A stretch of DNA of 64,000 nucleotides from Alkalihalobacillus sp047302405 (GCF_047302405.1 NZ_CP154853.1:248001-312000); one strand, 5' to 3'. Counted from the stretch's first letter, positions 25,371 to 35,033 are shown. The notes: generated by a model not told the origin, from the letters alone. Numbers and translations: made by a program.

Positions 25371-25814
25371 ATGGCGTTAAATCATGCTCGGCGGATTGGG
25401 CGTGAGGCAATATTATTATTGCTTTCAGACCAGCCTGACAAAGAGTTAACACGTCTCAATGAAGATAATTGGCAGGCTTGCCTTGGCAAAGTCGGTTCGA
25501 TGGAAGCTCATAAGGTAGTGGCGGCGATTGAGACAGCAGCAAAGAAAAATGGTTTAATCAAAACAGATGTTTACCGGGAAAGTCATGCATTGTATCATAC
25601 GATCATGGAAGCCTTACAAGGGGTGACGCGTGGTCAAGTACAACTAGGTTCGGTTCATCGTACGGTTGGATTAACTTTTGCGATTTTAAGAGGTAATCCG
25701 TATGATCAAGCGGAAGAGGGCGAATGGATGGCCGTCTCTTTATATGGAACAATCGGTGCTCCTGTCAAAGGTTCAGAGCATGAAGCGATTGGACTTGGAA
25801 TTAATCATATTTAA
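25371..25814 (+). CDS. hutP: Hut operon positive regulator HutP
   Basis: 147 residues matching the HutP family (IGREAILLLLSDQP near the start, VTRGQVQLGSVHRTVGLTFA in the middle, EAIGLGINHI at the end). HutP hexamers, loaded with L-histidine and Mg2+, bind NAG-repeat RNA in the hutP-hutH leader and prevent termination. A matching terminator with UAG repeats lies between the two genes here. It is the first gene of hutPHUIG. Confidence 0.96.
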   Translation: MALNHARRIGREAILLLLSDQPDKELTRLNEDNWQACLGKVGSMEAHKVVAAIETAAKKNGLIKTDVYRESHALYHTIMEALQGVTRGQVQLGSVHRTVGLTFAILRGNPYDQAEEGEWMAVSLYGTIGAPVKGSEHEAIGLGINHI

Positions 25815-25867
25815 TAAATTGAATATATAGATGAGAAAGAGTGGTTTGTCAAACACTGATCTTTTTC

Positions 25868-25954
25868 ACTATAGCCCATAGTGATTTTAGCGATTAGGGG
25901 GCTATATCTTCAGAAGTTTTTTTAGGAACTTCTTTAGGTATAGTTCCCTTTTTT
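25868..25954 (+). promoter_or_regulatory. HutP-controlled attenuator between hutP and hutH
   Basis: A small hairpin CACTAT/ATAGTG (25868-25884) is followed by UAG triplets (25888-25890, 25894-25896). A long terminator hairpin (25897-25950) follows, pairing GGGGGCTATA with TATAGTTCCC, with inner AGAAGTT/AACTTCT, then a T-run. More UAGs lie in its 3' arm. This is the expected HutP antitermination target. Confidence 0.85.
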
Positions 25955-26000
25955 ATTTTAACTTTACTTGGGTAAAGCGTATAAAAAGGAGAGAATTGAG

Positions 26001-27527
26001 ATGGTCATTTTAAACGGTCAAACGTTAAATTTTGATGAAGTAAAACGAGTATTATTTGATAAAGAACAAGTAAGTTTTTCTGATGAAAGTCGTAAAAAAG
26101 TAATGGAAAGCAGGAAAGCTGTTGAGAGAATCGTAGCAGAAGAAAAAGTCGTTTATGGCATTACAACCGGATTTGGTAAGTTTAGCGATGTGTATATCGA
26201 TAAAAATGATGTCGAAACATTGCAATTGAACCTGATACGGTCACATGCTTGCGGGATGGGGGAGCCTTTTCCAGAAGTCGTTTCAAGAGCGATGGTTTTA
26301 CTTCGAGCCAATGCCTTATTAAAGGGCTTTTCAGGAGTGCGTCCAATCGTCATTGAACGATTGCTGGACTTAGTGAACGCTAAAATCCATCCTGTTATCC
26401 CACAGCAAGGTTCACTTGGAGCGAGTGGGGATCTCGCCCCGCTTTCTCATTTAGCTTTAGTCCTTATTGGGGAGGGGGAAGTGTTTTATAAAGGGGAACG
26501 AATCGATTCATTAACAGCCTTAACAAAAGAAAATATTTTCCCGATTTCATTAACGGCCAAAGAAGGTCTGGCGTTAATCAATGGAACTCAGGCAATGACA
26601 GCGATGGGACTTGTGGCTTATTTAGAAGCTGAAAAATTAGCTTTGCAAGCTGATTTAATTGCAGCGACAACGATTGAAGCTTTACAAGGAATTATTGATG
26701 CATTTGATCAAGACATTCATTTAGCCAGAGGGTATCGAGAGCAAATCGAGGTGGCTGCTCGGATTCGAACCCATTTAAAAGACAGTCAATTAATCACAAA
26801 ACAAGGTGAATTACGTGTGCAAGATGCCTACTCGATCCGTTGTATCCCACAAGTTCACGGGGCAACTTGGCAAACATTGAGTTATGTAAAAGATAAATTA
26901 GAAATAGAAATGAATGCAGCTACTGATAACCCACTTATTTTTGATAATGGCGAAAAGGTGTTATCGGGTGGGAACTTCCATGGACAGCCAATTGCCTTTG
27001 CTATGGATTTTCTAGCGATTGCCATGTCCGAATTAGCGAATATTTCAGAACGTCGGATTGAAAGATTGGTCAATCCACAATTAAATGATTTGCCCCCATT
27101 TTTAAGTGCAGAACCAGGCTTACAATCAGGAGCGATGATTATGCAATATGCAGCGGCATCGCTTGTCTCTGAAAATAAAACATTAGCACATCCTGCTAGT
27201 GTTGACTCGATTCCTTCGTCTGCTAATCAAGAGGATCATGTCAGTATGGGAACGATAGGTTCAAGGCATGCCTACCAAGTCATTACCAATGCTAGACGAG
27301 TTCTGGCGATCGAGGCGATATGTGCGATGCAAGCCGTTGAATACCGTGGGGTTGATCAAATGGCTATGGCAACGAGAGGTTTTTACGAACAAGGGAGAAA
27401 ACAAAGCCCTTCTATCACACAAGATCGTGTCTTTGCTAAGGATATTGAAAAAGTGCAATTGTGGTTAAAAGAGGGAACATGTAAAACGGTCAATGAGTTA
27501 ACAAAACGAGTGGAAAAAGAAGTTTAA
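26001..27527 (+). CDS. hutH: Histidine ammonia-lyase
   Basis: 508 residues from ATG 26001, chosen because AAAGGAGAGAATTGAG precedes it; the open frame from 25968 lies in the leader. The MIO cofactor triad Ala-Ser-Gly is at about residues 141-143 (GSLGASGDLAPLSH). YGITTGFGKF and QDAYSIRCIPQVHG are further family marks. The enzyme removes ammonia from histidine to give urocanate. It is the first enzyme of the operon, expressed when HutP allows readthrough. Confidence 0.97.
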   Translation: MVILNGQTLNFDEVKRVLFDKEQVSFSDESRKKVMESRKAVERIVAEEKVVYGITTGFGKFSDVYIDKNDVETLQLNLIRSHACGMGEPFPEVVSRAMVLLRANALLKGFSGVRPIVIERLLDLVNAKIHPVIPQQGSLGASGDLAPLSHLALVLIGEGEVFYKGERIDSLTALTKENIFPISLTAKEGLALINGTQAMTAMGLVAYLEAEKLALQADLIAATTIEALQGIIDAFDQDIHLARGYREQIEVAARIRTHLKDSQLITKQGELRVQDAYSIRCIPQVHGATWQTLSYVKDKLEIEMNAATDNPLIFDNGEKVLSGGNFHGQPIAFAMDFLAIAMSELANISERRIERLVNPQLNDLPPFLSAEPGLQSGAMIMQYAAASLVSENKTLAHPASVDSIPSSANQEDHVSMGTIGSRHAYQVITNARRVLAIEAICAMQAVEYRGVDQMAMATRGFYEQGRKQSPSITQDRVFAKDIEKVQLWLKEGTCKTVNELTKRVEKEV

Positions 27528-27555
27528 GAGGACCAAATAGAGGAGGATATATGAT

Positions 27556-29220
27556 ATGGATTCAGTAAAAAGTGGGAAAATTCAACGTTATAGAGGAACG
27601 GAATTGAATACAAAAGGGTGGCAGCAAGAGGCTGTGCTACGGATGCTCATGAATAATTTAGATAAGGATGTGGCGGAACGTCCAGAGGATTTAGTCGTTT
27701 ATGGTGGGATTGGAAAGGCGGCTCGAAATTGGGAGAGTTTTGATGCTATTGTGGCGAGTTTGAAAGAACTGGAAGAAGACGAAACATTATTGATTCAATC
27801 AGGAAAACCAGTTGTCGTATTTAAAACACATAAAGATGCACCACGTGTACTTCTAGCGAATTCAAACATCGTTCCGGCTTATGCAAATTGGGAAACGTTT
27901 CATGAGTTAGATAAAAGAGGTTTGATGATGTATGGACAAATGACGGCAGGTAGCTGGATTTATATTGGCTCACAAGGAATCGTCCAAGGAACATATGAGA
28001 CATTTGCTGAGCTTGCGAAACAAAGCTTTAACGGGTCTTTAAAAGGAACGATAACGGTAACGGCAGGTCTTGGTGGCATGGGAGGGGCCCAGCCATTAGC
28101 GGTTACCATGAATGAAGGAGTCGTAATCGGGATTGAGGTCGATGAATCACGAATTGATCGCCGGATTGAAACGCGATATACGGATGTAAAAGCGAAAACT
28201 TTAGACGAAGCGATTCAACTTGCCCAAGAAGCAAAGCGAGAAGGTCGTGCACTATCGATTGGTTTATTAGGGAATGCAGCAGAAATGCTGCCGGAAATGA
28301 TTCGCCGTCAATTTATTCCGGATGTGTTAACCGATCAAACATCGGCACATGACCCATTAAATGGTTATATTCCTGTTGGGATGTCACTAAAAGAAGCAGA
28401 AGTCCTCAGAAATTCAGATGAAAAAGAATACGTCCAACGTTCAAAAGCAGCCATTGCTATTCATGTAAAAGCAATGCTTGAAATGCAGGAAAAAGGGGCG
28501 ATTACGTTTGATTATGGCAATAATATTCGCCAAGTCGCCAAGGACGAGGGGGTAACAAACGCATTTGATTTTCCGGGTTTTGTGCCAGCTTATATTCGCC
28601 CTCAGTTTTGTGAAGGGAAAGGTCCGTTCCGTTGGGTGGCTTTATCAGGGGAGCCAGAGGATATTTATAAAACAGATGAAGCGATTTTAAAAGAGTTCGC
28701 TGATAACGAGCACTTATGTAACTGGATTCGAATGGCCCAAGAGAAAATCGAGTTTCAAGGATTGCCATCACGTATTTGTTGGTTAGGATATGGCGAGCGG
28801 GCAAGGTTTGGAAAAATTATCAATGATATGGTCGCAAGTGGGGAATTAAAAGCACCGATTGTCATTGGACGTGATCATTTAGATTCTGGTTCTGTTGCTT
28901 CACCTAACCGAGAAACAGAAGGAATGAAAGATGGTTCGGATGTAGTCGCTGATTGGCCGATTTTAAATGCAATGGTCAATGCAGTTGGTGGAGCGACTTG
29001 GGTATCGGTTCATCATGGTGGTGGTGTTGGTATGGGTTATTCGATGCATGCTGGTGTCGTCATTGTGGCCGATGGAACAAAAGAAGCGGAAGCAAGAATT
29101 GAGCGCGTGCTGACAACTGATCCTGGTATGGGGGTCGTTCGTCATGCGGATGCCGGTTATGAATTAGCGAAAGAGACGGCCCGAAATCAAGGTATCAAGA
29201 TGCCGATGTTAGATAAATAA
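27556..29220 (+). CDS. hutU: Urocanate hydratase
   Basis: 554 residues, usual length. The NAD-binding region has TVTAGLGGMGGAQPLAVTMN and SIGLLGNAAEMLPEM. TDQTSAHDPLNGY and the C-terminal GDHLDSGSV-type region follow. It converts urocanate to imidazolone propionate with tightly bound NAD+. AGGAGGATATATGAT precedes the ATG, 28 bases after hutH. Confidence 0.97.
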   Translation: MDSVKSGKIQRYRGTELNTKGWQQEAVLRMLMNNLDKDVAERPEDLVVYGGIGKAARNWESFDAIVASLKELEEDETLLIQSGKPVVVFKTHKDAPRVLLANSNIVPAYANWETFHELDKRGLMMYGQMTAGSWIYIGSQGIVQGTYETFAELAKQSFNGSLKGTITVTAGLGGMGGAQPLAVTMNEGVVIGIEVDESRIDRRIETRYTDVKAKTLDEAIQLAQEAKREGRALSIGLLGNAAEMLPEMIRRQFIPDVLTDQTSAHDPLNGYIPVGMSLKEAEVLRNSDEKEYVQRSKAAIAIHVKAMLEMQEKGAITFDYGNNIRQVAKDEGVTNAFDFPGFVPAYIRPQFCEGKGPFRWVALSGEPEDIYKTDEAILKEFADNEHLCNWIRMAQEKIEFQGLPSRICWLGYGERARFGKIINDMVASGELKAPIVIGRDHLDSGSVASPNRETEGMKDGSDVVADWPILNAMVNAVGGATWVSVHHGGGVGMGYSMHAGVVIVADGTKEAEARIERVLTTDPGMGVVRHADAGYELAKETARNQGIKMPMLDK

Positions 29221-29244
29221 ATTTAAAAGAGAAGGAGTGGTTCG

Positions 29245-30522
29245 ATGAATTCAAAGAGTCTTTTTATTAGAAATGCCAATGAATTAATAACGATTAAAGG
29301 TCATTCAGAGAAACCGGCAACAAAAGAGGCGATGAATGATTTACACATTATTAAAGGTGGGAGTGTCTGGATTGAAAATGGCAAAATTGTTGCCGTAGGA
29401 ACTGATACAGAATTAATGGCGAAGTATCAAGACCGTTTAGACGATGCTGAAGTCATTGATGCTAGTGGTCAAGTCGTAGCTCCTGGATTTGTGGACCCGC
29501 ATACCCATCTCGTTTATGCGGGTAGTCGAGAAAATGAATTTAACATGCGTTTACAAGGAAAATCGTATATGGAGATTATGAACGCGGGTGGTGGAATTCA
29601 CGCCACGACATCTGCTACAAGGGAAGCCACTCCCGAACAGCTTTTTACCGAAAGTAAGGCTCGTTTAGATAAATTTCTCTTACATGGGGTGACGACGATT
29701 GAAGCCAAAAGTGGTTACGGTTTATCACTCGAGCACGAATTAAAACAGCTTGAGGTGGCCAAGCAATTAAATGAAGCCCATTGTATCGATATTGTTCGTA
29801 CGTTTATGGGCGCCCATGCTGTTCCCGCTGCATATAAGGAAAATCCAGAAGCTTTTGTTGACCTAGTAATTGAAGAAATGATACCGAAAGTAGCGGAACG
29901 AAAGCTAGCTGAATTTAATGATGTCTTTTGTGAGCACGGTGTTTTTACTCCTGAACAATCAAAAAGAATTCTAGAGGCTGGGCTCAAACATGAATTGCTC
30001 CCGAAAATTCATGCCGATGAGATTGAACCATATCGTGGGGCCGAGTTAGCAGCAGAAGTGGGGGCAGTCTCGGCTGACCATTTATTAAAAGCTTCTGATG
30101 AAGGCATGCAAAAAATGGCTGAAAAAGGGGTCATCGGAGTGTTATTACCTGGAACGGCTTTTTTCTTAATGGCCGAGTCAGCTAACGGTCGGAAAATGAT
30201 TGATACAGGCGTTCCTGTTGCTCTTTCCACAGATTGTAATCCAGGATCATCACCATCTGTATCGCTTCCACTTATTATGAACTTGGGCTGTTTAAAAATG
30301 GGGATGACGCCAGCTGAGGTGATCACGGCGACAACGATAAACGCTGCTCACGCCATTAATCGTGCAAATGAGGTTGGCAGTATTGAAGTAGGTAAAAAAG
30401 CAGACTTAGTTGTATTAAATGTACCTAATTATATGCAACTTCAATATCATTATGGAGTCAACCATACGAGCAAAGTGATTAAAGGAGGAAACCTTGTCGT
30501 TCAAGAAGGGAGAATCGTATGA
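29245..30522 (+). CDS. hutI: Imidazolonepropionase
   Basis: 425 residues of the amidohydrolase superfamily. Metal ligands are in GFVDPHTHLVYAG; KIHADEIEPYRGAELAAEVG and STDCNPGSSPS are diagnostic of HutI. It opens the imidazolone ring to N-formimino-L-glutamate. GAGAAGGAGTGG precedes the ATG. It overlaps hutG by four bases (ATGA). Confidence 0.97.
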   Translation: MNSKSLFIRNANELITIKGHSEKPATKEAMNDLHIIKGGSVWIENGKIVAVGTDTELMAKYQDRLDDAEVIDASGQVVAPGFVDPHTHLVYAGSRENEFNMRLQGKSYMEIMNAGGGIHATTSATREATPEQLFTESKARLDKFLLHGVTTIEAKSGYGLSLEHELKQLEVAKQLNEAHCIDIVRTFMGAHAVPAAYKENPEAFVDLVIEEMIPKVAERKLAEFNDVFCEHGVFTPEQSKRILEAGLKHELLPKIHADEIEPYRGAELAAEVGAVSADHLLKASDEGMQKMAEKGVIGVLLPGTAFFLMAESANGRKMIDTGVPVALSTDCNPGSSPSVSLPLIMNLGCLKMGMTPAEVITATTINAAHAINRANEVGSIEVGKKADLVVLNVPNYMQLQYHYGVNHTSKVIKGGNLVVQEGRIV

Positions 30523-31511
30523 AGGCATACCCGTATCCGATGTTAAATCGGCCTCCTTTTTATTATCATACGAATCGTGAACTCGATGAACGTAAAGTCC
30601 ATGAATGGATCGAACAAGTTGATGTGGAAAATAAGGAGAAATGGTCGGCCTATGATGCGGTCATTCTTGGAGTGCCACTTTCTCGCTCCTCAATTTCCGC
30701 TTCCTCTGCAAGTGAAAATCCAGAAGCTTTTAGGAGAGCATGGAAGTCCTTTACGACATACAATCTTGATGAAGACCTTGATTTATCAACATTGAACATT
30801 GTTGATCTAGGCGATGTTCGTGAACATGTAACAGATATTTCGGTTTGTCACGAAAACGTTCGAGAAGCGATGAAGGCAATTCAAACGCATCATTCTCAAG
30901 CGCTGCCGATTATCGTTGGAGGTGACCATTCAATCACGGCGATGCTCGTAAAAGGCTATAAGGATGTTCACCGCAATGAAAGAATAGGAATCTTGCAATT
31001 TGATACTCATTTTGATTTGCGTGATACGAAGGAACTCGGACCTGCGAATGGTACGCCAATTCGTCAGCTCATTGAAAGTCAAACAGTGCAAGGCAAAGAT
31101 GTTTATAACATCGGATTGCATGGTTTTTTTAATGCTCGTTCGTTAAAACAATATGCAGATGAGGTCGGGCTCCAATATTTTACGATGAAACAAACTAGAA
31201 AAGTAGGCATCGAAAAAATCGTCCAACAAGCGTTAGATGAATTGAATGAAAAAGTAGATAAAATCTATGTAACGGTTGATATGGATGTGCTCGATATTAG
31301 TGTCGCTCCAGGTGCTCCGGTGTCAACTCCAGGTGGTATGTATATTCATGAGTTACTGGAAGCCGTACAAATCGCTGGGCAACATCAAAAAGTCTGTGCA
31401 ATGGATATCGTCTGTTTAGATCCACAGAAGGATATTGCTGGAGCGACCGTAAAAACAGGTGTCCATGTCATGCTTTCATTTTTGACTGGGTATAAGCAAA
31501 GAGAACTTTAA
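30519..31511 (+). CDS. hutG: Formimidoylglutamase
   Basis: 330 residues, arginase/ureohydrolase fold. The manganese-binding motifs are IVGGDHSITAM, LQFDTHFDLRD and VTVDMDVLDIS. It splits formiminoglutamate to glutamate and formamide, the last step of the pathway. Its start overlaps the hutI stop. The operon ends here with a terminator; the histidine permease gene hutM that follows in B. subtilis is absent. Confidence 0.95.
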   Translation: MKAYPYPMLNRPPFYYHTNRELDERKVHEWIEQVDVENKEKWSAYDAVILGVPLSRSSISASSASENPEAFRRAWKSFTTYNLDEDLDLSTLNIVDLGDVREHVTDISVCHENVREAMKAIQTHHSQALPIIVGGDHSITAMLVKGYKDVHRNERIGILQFDTHFDLRDTKELGPANGTPIRQLIESQTVQGKDVYNIGLHGFFNARSLKQYADEVGLQYFTMKQTRKVGIEKIVQQALDELNEKVDKIYVTVDMDVLDISVAPGAPVSTPGGMYIHELLEAVQIAGQHQKVCAMDIVCLDPQKDIAGATVKTGVHVMLSFLTGYKQREL

Positions 31512-31529
31512 ATTAGGTGTCGTATCGAG

Positions 31530-31567
31530 ACGGAGTCCGCGTGAATGTAGCTGGCTCCGTTTTTTTT
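31530..31567 (+). terminator. hut operon terminator
   Basis: ACGGAGTCCGC pairs with GCTGGCTCCGT around a short loop, followed by eight T. Confidence 0.85.
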
Positions 31568-31611
31568 GTGAACGAAGTAAAGTCAGAGTCGGTTCGCACA
31601 CTTATCGCTTC

Positions 31612-31640
31612 GTATATTTCCTTAACACCTCCATATACTA
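31612..31640 (+). promoter_or_regulatory. Possible forespore (sigma-G/F type) promoter of spoVAA
   Basis: GTATAT (31612-31617), 16 bases, TATACTA (31634-31640). It loosely fits sigma-G -35 and -10 elements, about 40 bases before spoVAA. Confidence 0.35.
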
Positions 31641-31680
31641 AGTTCAATTCAACATAAGATGAAGACTGGAGGGGACTGAC

Positions 31681-32289
31681 ATGAGTAAAAAAATCGTCTA
31701 CATTCGCTTGCATCATCGTGTCAAAGTGAAACCTAACCAACGAGTTTTTTTAAATGATGTAGCCCAGTGTATTCTTCCGCCTGATTTAGAAGAGCAGCTA
31801 TATGGTATTCCTATCTATCAAATATCACAAACAGATGGGAGGCTTGTCATGATTGATATTTTACAAGTGATTCGATTTATTAAGAAGCGAGTCCCTGATT
31901 TAGACATCAATAACCTTGGTGAAAATCAGGCGATTCTAGAAATTGATTATGCATCCAAAACTCCTCATCTCGTATTAGTAAGTTTTGTTTGGCTCCTGTT
32001 ATTTTTTGGTTCGGGTCTTGCGATTATGCACTTCCATGAAGATGTTAATATGCTCGCAGCTCACCAAAAAATTTACCACATCCTCACTTCATCTGAAAGT
32101 GAACATCCTTTTATTCTTCAGATACCCTATTCTTTAGGGCTTGGTCTAGGTATGATTTTATTTTTTAACCGTGTCTTTAAAAAGAAATTCAATAACGAAC
32201 CGAGTCCACTTGAAGTAGAAATGTTTAATTATCAGCAAAATTTAGATTTATTTACGGTGATGGAGGGGCGAAAGGATGAAAAGAAATGA
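31681..32289 (+). CDS. spoVAA: Stage V sporulation protein AA
   Basis: 202 residues. A soluble N-terminal half (YIRLHHRVKVKPNQRVFLND, containing the CILPPDLEEQL region) is followed by two membrane segments (LVLVSFVWLLLFFGSGLAIM and PYSLGLGLGMILFF). SpoVA proteins move Ca-dipicolinic acid into the forespore and out during germination. GGAGGGGACTGAC precedes the ATG. It overlaps spoVAB by four bases. Confidence 0.92.
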   Translation: MSKKIVYIRLHHRVKVKPNQRVFLNDVAQCILPPDLEEQLYGIPIYQISQTDGRLVMIDILQVIRFIKKRVPDLDINNLGENQAILEIDYASKTPHLVLVSFVWLLLFFGSGLAIMHFHEDVNMLAAHQKIYHILTSSESEHPFILQIPYSLGLGLGMILFFNRVFKKKFNNEPSPLEVEMFNYQQNLDLFTVMEGRKDEKK

Positions 32290-32714
32290 CGCTTCTTGAA
32301 GGGGCCCTTTTAATTATCACAGGGTTTTCAGAAGGCCTCGTATTGGGTGCTGGAACCGTTGCTTTTCTAACATTTCTTGGGGTAATCCAACGATTAATGA
32401 AAATGACGAGAACTTATCGATATGTCCATTCCTATCAATGGGCGGTTGTATTAGGTTCTGTTAGCTGGACATTATTTGCCCAATTAGACCTTCACTTTGA
32501 TTTGCCAACCGTCACAACGATAATTTTTGGACTGTTTTCTGGAATGTTTGTAGGTATGCTTGCTGCAGCCTTAACAGAAGTTTTAAATGTTCTTCCATTA
32601 TTAGCAAAAAGGCTTGGTATGGTAGATAGAGTCATGTGGCTTTTATCGGCGATTATTATTGGTAAGGTTGCAGCCTCTTTACTCTTTTGGCTTATAATTA
32701 GCCCTCATAGTTGA
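32286..32714 (+). CDS. spoVAB: Stage V sporulation protein AB
   Basis: 142 residues with about four hydrophobic segments. It starts LLEGALLIITGFSEGLVLGAG, typical of SpoVAB, a small inner-membrane protein of the DPA channel operon. Translationally coupled to spoVAA by ATGA. The next gene is not spoVAC but a DUF421 gene, so the spoVAC-AD-AE-AF part must be elsewhere in the genome or absent. Confidence 0.9.
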   Translation: MTLLEGALLIITGFSEGLVLGAGTVAFLTFLGVIQRLMKMTRTYRYVHSYQWAVVLGSVSWTLFAQLDLHFDLPTVTTIIFGLFSGMFVGMLAAALTEVLNVLPLLAKRLGMVDRVMWLLSAIIIGKVAASLLFWLIISPHS

Positions 32715-32743
32715 GAGCGAACAATGATTTAGGAGGTCTGGTT

Positions 32744-33391
32744 ATGGACATTTTTATCATTTCTTTACGCACAATCATCATGTTTATAGCGGTGTTTATT
32801 TTTTTTCGTCTTTCTGGAAAAAAAGATTTAGGTGAGATTAGTGTATTGGATATTATTGTTTCCTTAATGGTTGCTGAATTATCAGCGAGTATTATTGAAA
32901 AACCAGAGTTACCGTTATTTAAAGGGCTATTGCCAATTGCGCTTCTAACTTTTATACAGGTTTTCCTATCCAAACTACAAGTAAGCCAGCAACGTGTTCG
33001 AGATTTTATTGATGGGAAACCCACTATAATCATTAAAAAAGGTCGTCTAGTTGAGGACAACATGAAAAAACAAGGATATAATCTCGATGATATTCTCTTA
33101 CAATTACGTGAGAAGGATGTTGCCGATATTCAAGAAGTGGAGTACGCGATCTTAGAAACTTCAGGTACTCTTTCCGTTTTTAAGAAAGATGCTACTTCTA
33201 TGTTTACACTTCCTTTTATTATGGATGAAGTGATTCAACATGCCCATTTAGAAATTATGGAAAAGAACGAAAAATGGCTCCTAAATGAATTACAAAAACA
33301 AGGTTTTAAAAATGAAAAAGGGATTTTCTACTGTAGCTTTTCTGATGGGAATTTGTTTGTTCAACCAAAAGATAGCCACATGCATTTGTAA
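32744..33391 (+). CDS. DUF421 (YetF-type) membrane protein
   Basis: 215 residues from ATG 32744, which follows TTAGGAGGTCTGGTT; an in-frame upstream start at 32711 overlaps spoVAB. Three N-terminal membrane segments with FFRLSGKKDLGEISVLDIIV are followed by the soluble YetF domain (QQRVRDFIDGKPTIIIKKGR). The molecular role is unsettled. DUF421 proteins accompany SpoVA genes in some mobile spore-resistance clusters, and the 29-bp gap from spoVAB makes it part of the same unit here. Confidence 0.88.
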   Translation: MDIFIISLRTIIMFIAVFIFFRLSGKKDLGEISVLDIIVSLMVAELSASIIEKPELPLFKGLLPIALLTFIQVFLSKLQVSQQRVRDFIDGKPTIIIKKGRLVEDNMKKQGYNLDDILLQLREKDVADIQEVEYAILETSGTLSVFKKDATSMFTLPFIMDEVIQHAHLEIMEKNEKWLLNELQKQGFKNEKGIFYCSFSDGNLFVQPKDSHMHL

Positions 33392-33435
33392 AAAATAGAT
33401 TTGAGCATGTATCATGAAATGTCCCTTTTATATGA

Positions 33436-33678
33436 TTATTTTTTCCTTTTTAACATAGCCATTTTAGAACGAATTCTTTTTTGAACTTCTTCTGCTTCTT
33501 TTAGGTCTATAGTAATCTTTAGTATCTCTTTTCCAGAGAGCTCTATATTAAACCATGTACCTTCTGTAGAACCGGGGGGAAGCAGAGATTTTTCGATAGT
33601 TGTTTCTTCTTCACTGTTACCTACTAATAAAACGGCATAATGATCTTCTATACGATCTAACACGGCTTTTTCTTTCAT
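33436..33678 (-). CDS. DUF3006 domain protein
   Basis: 80 residues from ATG 33678, after AAAGGAGCGATTCTG; the frame continues to 33753 without support. AVLDRIEDHYAVLLVG is the DUF3006 signature. The family is small, cytoplasmic and often found next to metallo-beta-lactamase-fold exoproteins in Firmicutes; no such gene is here. The C-terminus is strongly basic (KRIRSKMAMLKRKK). Confidence 0.75.
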   Translation of the reverse strand: MKEKAVLDRIEDHYAVLLVGNSEEETTIEKSLLPPGSTEGTWFNIELSGKEILKITIDLKEAEEVQKRIRSKMAMLKRKK

Positions 33679-34163
33679 CAGAATCGCTCCTTTTACATAA
33701 TTCTCAAAATGTATCTTTCTTATTATTATCCTAATCTTTGCTTGATTGTTCAATGGTTTGAATTTTTAATAAAACATAAAAAAATGAAACCATTTATTGT
33801 TTTATATCGAATAGTTCTATAAGAACCAGAGAAGATTAGATGATCAATTATGGCTTCAACTGTTTTTCCTTTATACCAAAACGAAGCGAGCGGAATGCCG
33901 AGGGGCTTCTGCGGGAGAAGTGAAACACGGGAGACCCCTCAAGCGTGAGAGAGGAGGCTCCCAGTTCACCCGCTATTGCTGTGGGTATGGAGCTGGCGGA
34001 GTATAGCTAACTAATGGAACCCTATTTTAACGAGTAGACCGTTTTTCAGTGGCTTCGCCTTTGCTCCTGCATGAGTCTACGTATATTTCCTCCGCTAAGG
34101 TTGTGTCTTGTTTGCATTCTCGGTTAAACCCTTTTTGTTTTGTACTAGCCTCTTGCTTTATAG
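33679..34163. other. Intergenic region with one structured module
   Basis: No gene supported. It holds the solo GC-rich module described separately (about 33881-33995). The rest is AT-rich or GC-scrambled sequence without clear signals. Confidence 0.6.
33881..33995 (+). repeat. Solo GC-rich structured module
   Basis: It shares the core GAGACCCC-TCAAGCGTGAG-GAGGAGGCTC with the modules in the two mobile elements. Its inner stem is GGGAG/CTCCC (33929-33933 with 33958-33962), a third pairing solution. It lacks the terminal inverted repeats, so it is an independent copy or a remnant. Confidence 0.7.
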
Positions 34164-35000
34164 TTAAAAATCAAAATAAATACGGAGTAAATAGAAGAGA
34201 TCTTTACACTCAGGGTGAAGGCGAATGTTTTCGCATAATCCTTTAATAATGGCTTTTGAGTATAGGTTTTGTTCCATTAATTGTTCTTGTAACAAGGATA
34301 GAGATTCTTTTTCAATAGAGTCATCCATAATCGTTTTCTTTTGTTCAATTAAGGTGGCTAATTGTTCAGGTGTCACTTCGACATTTCCTTTATCTTTAAA
34401 AAATTGGTCGAGATCAAAGGTGAGAAAAGGAACTTGAACATGTTTGGCTAAAATTTCCGTTTTTTCTACTAAGGAGTTTGCTAAAGCTTCTAAGTCAATG
34501 GGGATCCGGTAATAAAGAAATAATCTTGAATACATACTGATAAATCCATTGACACAATAAATTAAATCGAACTTTGAATGTTCGATTTGAGCTCTATAAG
34601 CACGAACTAAAACGGTACTAATAATTTCTTTCAAGACCCGATCGAATCTTTCCAAAATGACGATTAGTTCTTGATTGAAGGCGTGAGAGGGTTCCTTGGC
34701 TAAAATTTTCGTGAAATCTGCATGTTTATTTAATGATTTTAAAGTTGTGATATAAAAATCATAAATGACCTGATCGTTATTAGTTTGTTGTTTGACTGAT
34801 TGGTCAATATCGAATAGGATTTCCTTTGTGAAATGTTCGATTATCGCGATAATGAGTTCGTCTTTTGATTTAAAAGATAAGTAAAAAGCTCCTTTTGATA
34901 TTCCACAATAATCGGTTATTTGTTGAACAGATGTGGAATCAAATCCCTTTTCAGCAAATAATTCCAGTGCTTTTTCCATAATTAATTTCTTTTTGTTCAT
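34164..35000 (-). CDS. TetR/AcrR-family repressor of the RND pump
   Basis: 278 residues from ATG 35000, preceded by GGGAGAATCCTTAT; the longer frame to 35171 would run over the divergent promoter. The helix-turn-helix is at about residues 5-50 (ALELFAEKGFDSTSVQQITD, CGISKGAFYLSFKSKDELI). The long C-terminal ligand domain extends beyond the usual ~200 residues. It is divergent from the RND transporter gene, whose promoter carries a TetR-like palindrome. It probably senses a drug or membrane-active compound. Confidence 0.88.
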   Translation of the reverse strand: MNKKKLIMEKALELFAEKGFDSTSVQQITDYCGISKGAFYLSFKSKDELIIAIIEHFTKEILFDIDQSVKQQTNNDQVIYDFYITTLKSLNKHADFTKILAKEPSHAFNQELIVILERFDRVLKEIISTVLVRAYRAQIEHSKFDLIYCVNGFISMYSRLFLYYRIPIDLEALANSLVEKTEILAKHVQVPFLTFDLDQFFKDKGNVEVTPEQLATLIEQKKTIMDDSIEKESLSLLQEQLMEQNLYSKAIIKGLCENIRLHPECKDLFYLLRIYFDF

Positions 35001-35033
35001 ATAAGGATTCTCCCTCAGGGTGAAAGTTTTTGA

